DNA from: Antedon mediterranea | Lineage: Eukaryota; Echinodermata; Crinoidea; Comatulida; Antedonidae | DNA length: 64,000 nucleotides | Assembly: GCF_964355755.1 (NCBI RefSeq) | Contig: NC_092670.1 | Coordinates: 39,295,795 to 39,359,794 of the forward strand | Direction: 5' to 3' | In this document: positions 58,327 through 64,000 of the stretch, piece by piece | How the letters are laid out: each line of letters opens with the position of its first letter | Position numbering within the stretch: position 1 is the first letter of the stretch | Translations under genes and position numbers: made by a program | The notes under the pieces: generated by a model | Told to the model about the DNA's origin: nothing | Database searches by the model: none | The model's input: the letters and a program-made list of their open reading frames with translations, nothing else

Positions 58327-61300
58327 ATGGTGAATCTGTTACATTACGTTATTATTTCAAGTCTAGCTATTGGCAATGTGTATTCAGGTTGGTATTCGTT
58401 ATTCATTTACCCATAATTTCTTTACCCGTGTCTAAAGCGTGGTTCCCACTAGAACGCAACGCAGCGACGTATCGACGCAAAGTGCTGTATTGCGTAATCA
58501 CAAGTGGGAACCAACGACGCAATAGTGCTGCTAACAACGTAGGTTTGATTTCACGCAGGCGGGGGAAAACATAGTTATTGAAAGGGCATTTGCTTATGTT
58601 GCGTAGATTGCGTTACGTTGCGTCGCTAGTGGGAACCAAGCTTTAAGTCCTGTTTCTGCTGCATAATAGTAACAGAATGCGGTCGGCCTAAACATTAACT
58701 TAAATTAATTAAATAACGGTTATTCGGAGTTATGCAGCTTATAATTAAAGTTCATATTTTTTCCATAATAAACAACATTTTTTTAATTCAGATCCTCCTG
58801 TGTGGTCAAACTGCCCAACGGATATCACACGCAATGCAGATACTGACTCCAATAATGCGACGGTGACGTGGACGGCACCAACTGTAACTGATGATACTAC
58901 ACCGTTTCCAGGACTTATTATTCAAGAAATATATAATCCAACGTTGGAGACGCCAAATGTATTTTTAATAGGAACTACAGAGGTTCGTTATGTTGCTATT
59001 GATACAGATACAGAGGTTGGATCGTGTATTTTTATGGTCACTATTGTGGGTAAGTTTTTAAATGTGTCAAAATCATGCTGCATAGTCGCATGCATGTTAT
59101 AAGTTCCGATTAGGAGGCCATCAATTTTGATCCCAATAATTGTGCTAGAAATACCAGCAACACAGGTGACGTTAACGACGCCGCAGAGTTTCAGATGTGA
59201 TCGTTACTAAAAAATGCATTACTTAAAATTGCGATTCATAAATGGAAACAATATTTCGCACAAAGGCCAATTCAAATTCTTTGTATACTCTGGTGTTCCA
59301 TTGAAAATGAAGAAAAAATATGATTTATTTATATAGATATCCAGTTGCCGGATATCGAAGATTGTCCATCTGATATCGTAAATACAACAACCACTGGAAC
59401 GCCGTCTCGTGCTGTTGAATGGGACAGTCCTACCAGGGAGTTGTTATTAACAACTCCCTGGTCCTACAGCGACTGACAACGATGGATTAACACCTTCAGA
59501 AACAACAACTCATACATCCGGTTGGTTGTTTAACATCGGAACCGTCGGTGTAACAATTACGTTTACGGATGATTCGGGAAACGAGGCACTTTGTGAATTT
59601 AACGTTACCATAAACGGTAAGATAGTTTTGGTTGAATCTGTTACTCTTATTTTTTATAATCTCCCTATTTTACTTGGCATTATGATCACATAATATTGTG
59701 AGCATGCGTGAAAAATCATACTTTTTTTTCAAAAAGGGTTTGTACTGAGTTTACACATTTAAGTACTACTTTGATACTATTGTGGTTTTATAGGCCTAAA
59801 CCTCTGATCTAAATTCATCTCATTTGTATTCACCAATAAGTTCCATTTATTTTGCTTGACGAACAAAAGTGTTTAATTAAAGCTGCATTTGTGTTTACTG
59901 ACATTGTTGTATCGATACTATTCCTTTCAGATGAAGAAACTCCAATGACGTCAAACTGTCCAACAGTTGATCTTCAAATCATACCAGGTTCTGAATCAGA
60001 TAAAGTCGTGAGTTGGGACGAACCAACCTTTACAGACAACTCAGGTGATGCGCCTTCTGTAGCCTCAACACATTCTCCAGATGACACGTTTGGGATTGGT
60101 GAAACAACTGTAACGTACACAGCTACCGATGGATCTGGAAATGAGGGTTACTGCTATATCAACGTGACAGTAGTCCAAGGTAAGCGTGATTCCAATGTTT
60201 ACGCCATGTACGCAGACTTGTGAGTGTGCAAGTTGTATTGAATTTGCATTGATAAATGTACTTTTATATAAATTGAGAACAATAGAACCATTTGTTACAA
60301 TACTACACAATCAATTAAATTATCCAGTTAAATGTTGTTAAATTGTTCAGCAATTTATTGTATAATTCTTTATTCAGCAACATATTTCAAGTTCTGGGAT
60401 GTTTACAATACGGTTCAAGAAAAGATACATTTTGCAAACAAATATAAAGATTACCACCATTGTGTGAAAATAGAAATTTAAAAACGTTTTTTATTGTATT
60501 GTCCCCACCCCCAATCAGTGCATTGCAATAATATACTGTATTTCTTTCACTTTAGTATAATATTGAAACAGGCTATTGTGGGCCTTAAACATAAATTGTG
60601 TCCAAGTTCTAACAATTCTTTTAATAATTATACAGCCCATACAGTATTTGTTTTAACCTTTATAAATTCAGATTATCAAGGTAAACTTTTAATTATTTAT
60701 TTTACTTTTAAACAAAAATCCCTTTTTTTAACATATAGATACGGTACCACCTGTGTTTACATCTTGTCCAGACGACATAGAAGTGGACACGCTTGAAGGT
60801 CAAAATTATACCACAGTCAACTTTACTGAACCAGTTGCTACGGACAACATTGAAATACTTTCACTAGAGCAGGCTTTCACGACTTACGATCCAAGTGGTG
60901 ATACTTACTATATTGGTGCAACTATTATACGTTACATTGCGTTAGATACAATAGATCAAGGAACCAATTGCATATTTACTATTACTGTTCAAGGTAAAGT
61001 AGAACAGCATAATTTAGATGTTCTAGTGTCACCGAGGTCCGTCTTTCCTTGTTAGAATTCTAATGATTCTAAAATTGAGTCTTTCTCAGTATAGAAATGA
61101 TTGTTCTATAATTAGTAACAATCCCGTATTGCAGCTACTGAGGTTTGTTATTCTTCTACTGATGAATATAGTACAGTGTTGCCTCGTGTATTTATAGGTT
61201 CATTATAATTGGTTGGCATTGTATTTAAATACAGACACAATTAGGTTGACGTAGAATATGTCAGTGATCAATGCAACTACTGCATAACTAAAGCAACCGA

Positions 61301-64000
61301 AAGCGCATTCTATTCAAAATCAAACTGGTTGTTCCGAAAATGTCTGATTTATACATCATCAGTACAAATACAACAATAAAAGACAGTGGTAACTCGATAA
61401 AACATTGTTACCATGATATATCCTCTTAGACTACACTAATGTCCTCATGGAATTTTGAAGTCTTATTTAGCACCATTATTAGTAAACACTATTAGGACTA
61501 CCATACGAGGTTTGCACAGATGTTATAGGATTTTCAAAACTTTATGAAAACACGTACTGTAACTAGAATGTGATTGACAGTAATGATCTATTGAATTAGG
61601 TACGCATGCTCAGAATGTAACTGGTTGTCCGGAAGATTTCACATTACCAACTGACTATGGAAACCCAAATCGAGTAGCTTTCTGGATTGAACCAACAGCA
61701 ACGGATAGTTCAGGAGTTGTGTCGACATCATCTTCACACACACCCGGATCAATATTTCATCTGGGTGACACCACAGTTACATATCATTTTACTGATACTT
61801 TAGGAAACGTAGCGTCATGTGAATTTATAGTAACCATTATTGGTGAGCATTTATTATAGGCCTAAAGTGAACGCACTAAAGTGAACTAAACGTGTAATAT
61901 TGTAATATGTGGCTAAAGCTTGGTTCCCACTTGGACGAAATTTATTTGACAGAATTACGATCAACTGTCGCAATTATGATTGGTAAATTCACTTGCGTTG
62001 CACTTCGTTAAAGCATGATTCCCACTCCAGCGACGAAACGCAGCGCAACCGACGTAACGTAAGAAAATGCCCTTCCAGTAATTGCGTTTGCCCCGCCTGT
62101 GTGAAATCAAACCTGTTTGTTGCGCGTCAACGTTAGCATGCCGTAGACTTTGACCTGGTTCACCGCGTACTTTTGAGTACGCGCTTTACTATGTTTTTCG
62201 GTGTTCTTTTGCCTTGCGTGAAATCAAAACTTTAAAAGCGATGTTTGCAGCACTGTTGCGTCGTCGATTCCCACTTTGCGTCGCTGCGTGGCGTTCTAGT
62301 GGGACCCATGCTTAAGTTGCGTCCAAGTGATAGTAGAACTCATGTCATCGCAATATGAGACTGTTTTTTTTCTAGTATGATGTCAGTATATAATATTTCA
62401 AATGTAAATACACCAATTTAGTTTACTTTTATTTATTATATAGTTTTTGAACCTCAAAACCTTTCAATTTAGTACATAGGCTACCTACAGTACAAATGAT
62501 TTGTTTATATATTGACTAAGAATTTACACATCTTTTGTTAAAGTCATCGGTTAAAAGTCATCGTTAGTTTGTTTGTTTGACATTCAGATCAAGAAAATCC
62601 TAATATTATATGTCCTGATAATATAACAGCAGAAACAGCACCTGGGTTAGGGTCAGGTTCTCCAGATTGGATAGTACCTGTACCCACTGACAATGTAGAA
62701 CTTATGCCTACAAGTCCAGTAGCAAGTCCTGATGTCACTCCTCCTATAAGTATTGCTATTACAGGTAGTGTGCCATATGAGCAAACCTACACAGCTGAAG
62801 ATACTGCAGGGAACACAGCTTTTTGTACATTCTATATCATAATTGAAGGTAAATGTTGTTACTACTAGGTATTAACAAAGTGGCAAAACACAACAACAAT
62901 AATATTACCCAAAAAAAAGATGTAAATTGTAAAAGGAAAAAATTTCAGGAGCTGGGGTGAATCCTGATTTTGGTTTTATAATAAAGGGAGATTTTGTTTC
63001 CAACTTTACATTAGGTGATAGGGAAAAAAAATGGCTAGGTAGACTGCATAGCACATGGAATAGCAGTGGTAAATATGGATGTGGCACAACAGATCTCTTT
63101 CCATCTTGCCAAATTGTACATGTTTCATAAATATAAATATGCACAGTATATTAAAATAAAATAAATGATAATAAAATGCACATGTTATTAAATACATTCA
63201 GTGCAATAATTTAGTACTGAACAATTTTATGTATATTTAATAGATTTATTATATATCGCCACTAACAGTGTAAAATTAATTTTACAGACAAGGAACCTCC
63301 TGTTATCAATGACTGTCCTCCTGATCAGAATCTGGCAACGTCTTCTGGTGTGAACTACACTGCTGCCACCTGGACAGAACCCATAGCAATTGATAATGCT
63401 GGAACACCAACCCTTGTCTCAACACACAGTAGTGGTAGTGATTTTTACATTGGTAAAACTTTTGTGACATACACAGCTGAAGACAATTATGAAAATACTG
63501 CAACTTGTAATTTTACAGTAAACGTAGCAGGTTAGCTCGTACAAGATTGATTTTCTATTTCAGTACAAATACAACAAACAAAAAAACAGTGGTAATTCGA
63601 TGAAACATTTTTACCATGATAGGCTAATGCTCTTAGAATACATTAATGTTCTCATGGAATTTTGAAGTCTGATTTAGCAACTAGTTTACACAATCATTAG
63701 TAACTTACAAATGATTGTGTAAATAACACTATTAGGACTACCATACTAGGTTTGTACAGATGTGATAGGATTTTCAAAACTTTATGAAAACACTGTAACT
63801 AGAATGTTATTGACAGTAATGATCTTTTTAATTAGGTACGCATGCTCAGAATGTAACTGGTTGTCCGGAAGATTTCACATTACCAACTAACTATGGAAAC
63901 CCGAATCGAGTAACTTACTGGATTGAACCAACAGCAACGGATATTTCAGGAGTTGTTTCGACCTCATCGTACTCACACACACCCGGATCAACATTTGATC
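58327..64000 (+). CDS. Gene D: signal peptide plus at least eight HYR exons (incomplete)
   Basis: Exons: signal 58327-58387; HYR1 58792-59049; HYR2 59337-59616 (broken); HYR3 59931-60179; HYR4 60739-60993; HYR5 61600-61842; HYR6 62588-62848; HYR7 63288-63530; HYR8 63836 to beyond the window. Every intact HYR exon is a whole domain of 81-87 codons with phase-1 introns on both sides. Each shows the family pattern: CP near the start, W-x-x-P-x-A-T/x-D-N, G-x-x-x-V-x-Y/F-x-A-x-D, and C-x-F-x-V near the end. Signal and promoter match gene B, but HYR1 (PPVWSNCPTDI) matches genes A and C. HYR2 carries a 34-bp insertion that shifts frame. The gene works only if that exon is skipped, which its symmetric phase allows; otherwise it is a pseudogene. 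No TM or tail is visible yet. Confidence 0.75.
58432..58646. mobile_element. MITE family 1, copy 4 (intron 1 of gene D)
   Basis: TAAAGCGTGGTTCCCACTAG at the left is inverted at the right as CTAGTGGGAACCAAGCTTTA. The interior AAAGTGCTGTATTGCGTAAT, AATCACAAGTGGGAACC and TAGGTTTGATTTCACGCAGG is the reverse complement of the 24743-24966 copy. It is absent from the matching intron of gene B. Confidence 0.85.
59427..59467. mobile_element. 27-bp palindromic insertion with 7-bp target duplication in HYR2 of gene D
   Basis: 59434-59460 consists of arms CAGGGAGTTGTT and AACAACTCCCTG around ATT. It is flanked on both sides by GTCCTAC (59427-59433 and 59461-59467). The reading frame is normal HYR before it. 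Past the second GTCCTAC the sequence again encodes HYR, one base out of phase, reaching TGA at once in the original frame. The CAGGG end resembles hAT transposon termini. Confidence 0.85.
61913..62316. mobile_element. MITE family 1, copy 5 (compound, intron of gene D)
   Basis: TAAAGCTTGGTTCCCACTTG at the left and CTAGTGGGACCCATGCTTAA at the right, with an internal second end AAAGCATGATTCCCACTCC at about 62011. It also contains AATCAAACCTG and GTGTTCTTTTGCC words and a small hairpin (GCGTACTTTTGAGTACGC). Longer than the others, it looks like two copies nested or joined. Confidence 0.65.

Overview
This is eukaryotic nuclear DNA from an animal: AT-rich, intron-containing genes with GT/AG junctions, dispersed foldback elements, LINE tails and one LTR retrotransposon. 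Expanded hyalin-repeat (HYR) genes, Golgi-type sulfotransferase paralogues and many copies of short sequences such as TAGGCCTAC suggest a marine deuterostome, most likely an echinoderm. That assignment is inference. I see no prokaryotic operon, CRISPR array or toxin gene.

Layout. (1) 0.9-5.8 kb: two minus-strand, two-exon, type II membrane sulfotransferase genes. A third paralogue lies on the plus strand at 26.1-27.7 kb. All three share one phase-2 intron after the membrane anchor. The third has lost the usual PAPS-loop residues. (2) 5.9-26 kb: gene-poor DNA with tandem repeats (10.7, 13.95 and 20.5 kb), foldback/MITE elements and a tRNA-like SINE relic. (3) 29.8-64 kb: a tandem cluster of four related plus-strand genes (A, B, C, D) plus decayed pieces. 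Each starts with a short signal-peptide exon ending in phase 1. HYR, EGF, LDLa and propeller exons follow, almost all flanked by phase-1 introns. A, B and C end with a transmembrane exon and a short cytoplasmic tail carrying tyrosine motifs. A = SP-HYR-EGF-TM-tail (224 aa). B = SP-HYR-HYR-TM-tail (306 aa). C = SP-HYR-LDLa-YWTD propeller-HYR-EGF-TM-tail (637 aa). D = SP plus at least eight HYR exons, running off the window. Every A-C exon chain I assembled by hand closes in frame.

The candidate novel system is this cluster. It is a mosaic family of receptor-like type I membrane proteins with variable ectodomains and tails containing TxYxxV motifs, which resemble the ITSM switch motif of vertebrate immune receptors. 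Two signal-exon/promoter types alternate along the array, and exons have been mixed between them. Exons, 3' regions and promoters are duplicated, and several relics are frameshifted. One HYR exon of gene D is broken by a 27-bp palindrome with a 7-bp target duplication. A young, nearly intact Ty1/copia element (48772-53125) sits antisense in an intron of gene C, only 36 bp from a splice acceptor. Its primer-binding site matches an internal (half-molecule) part of initiator tRNA-Met. Whether the cluster genes are expressed, and whether they act in immunity, cannot be told from the sequence.
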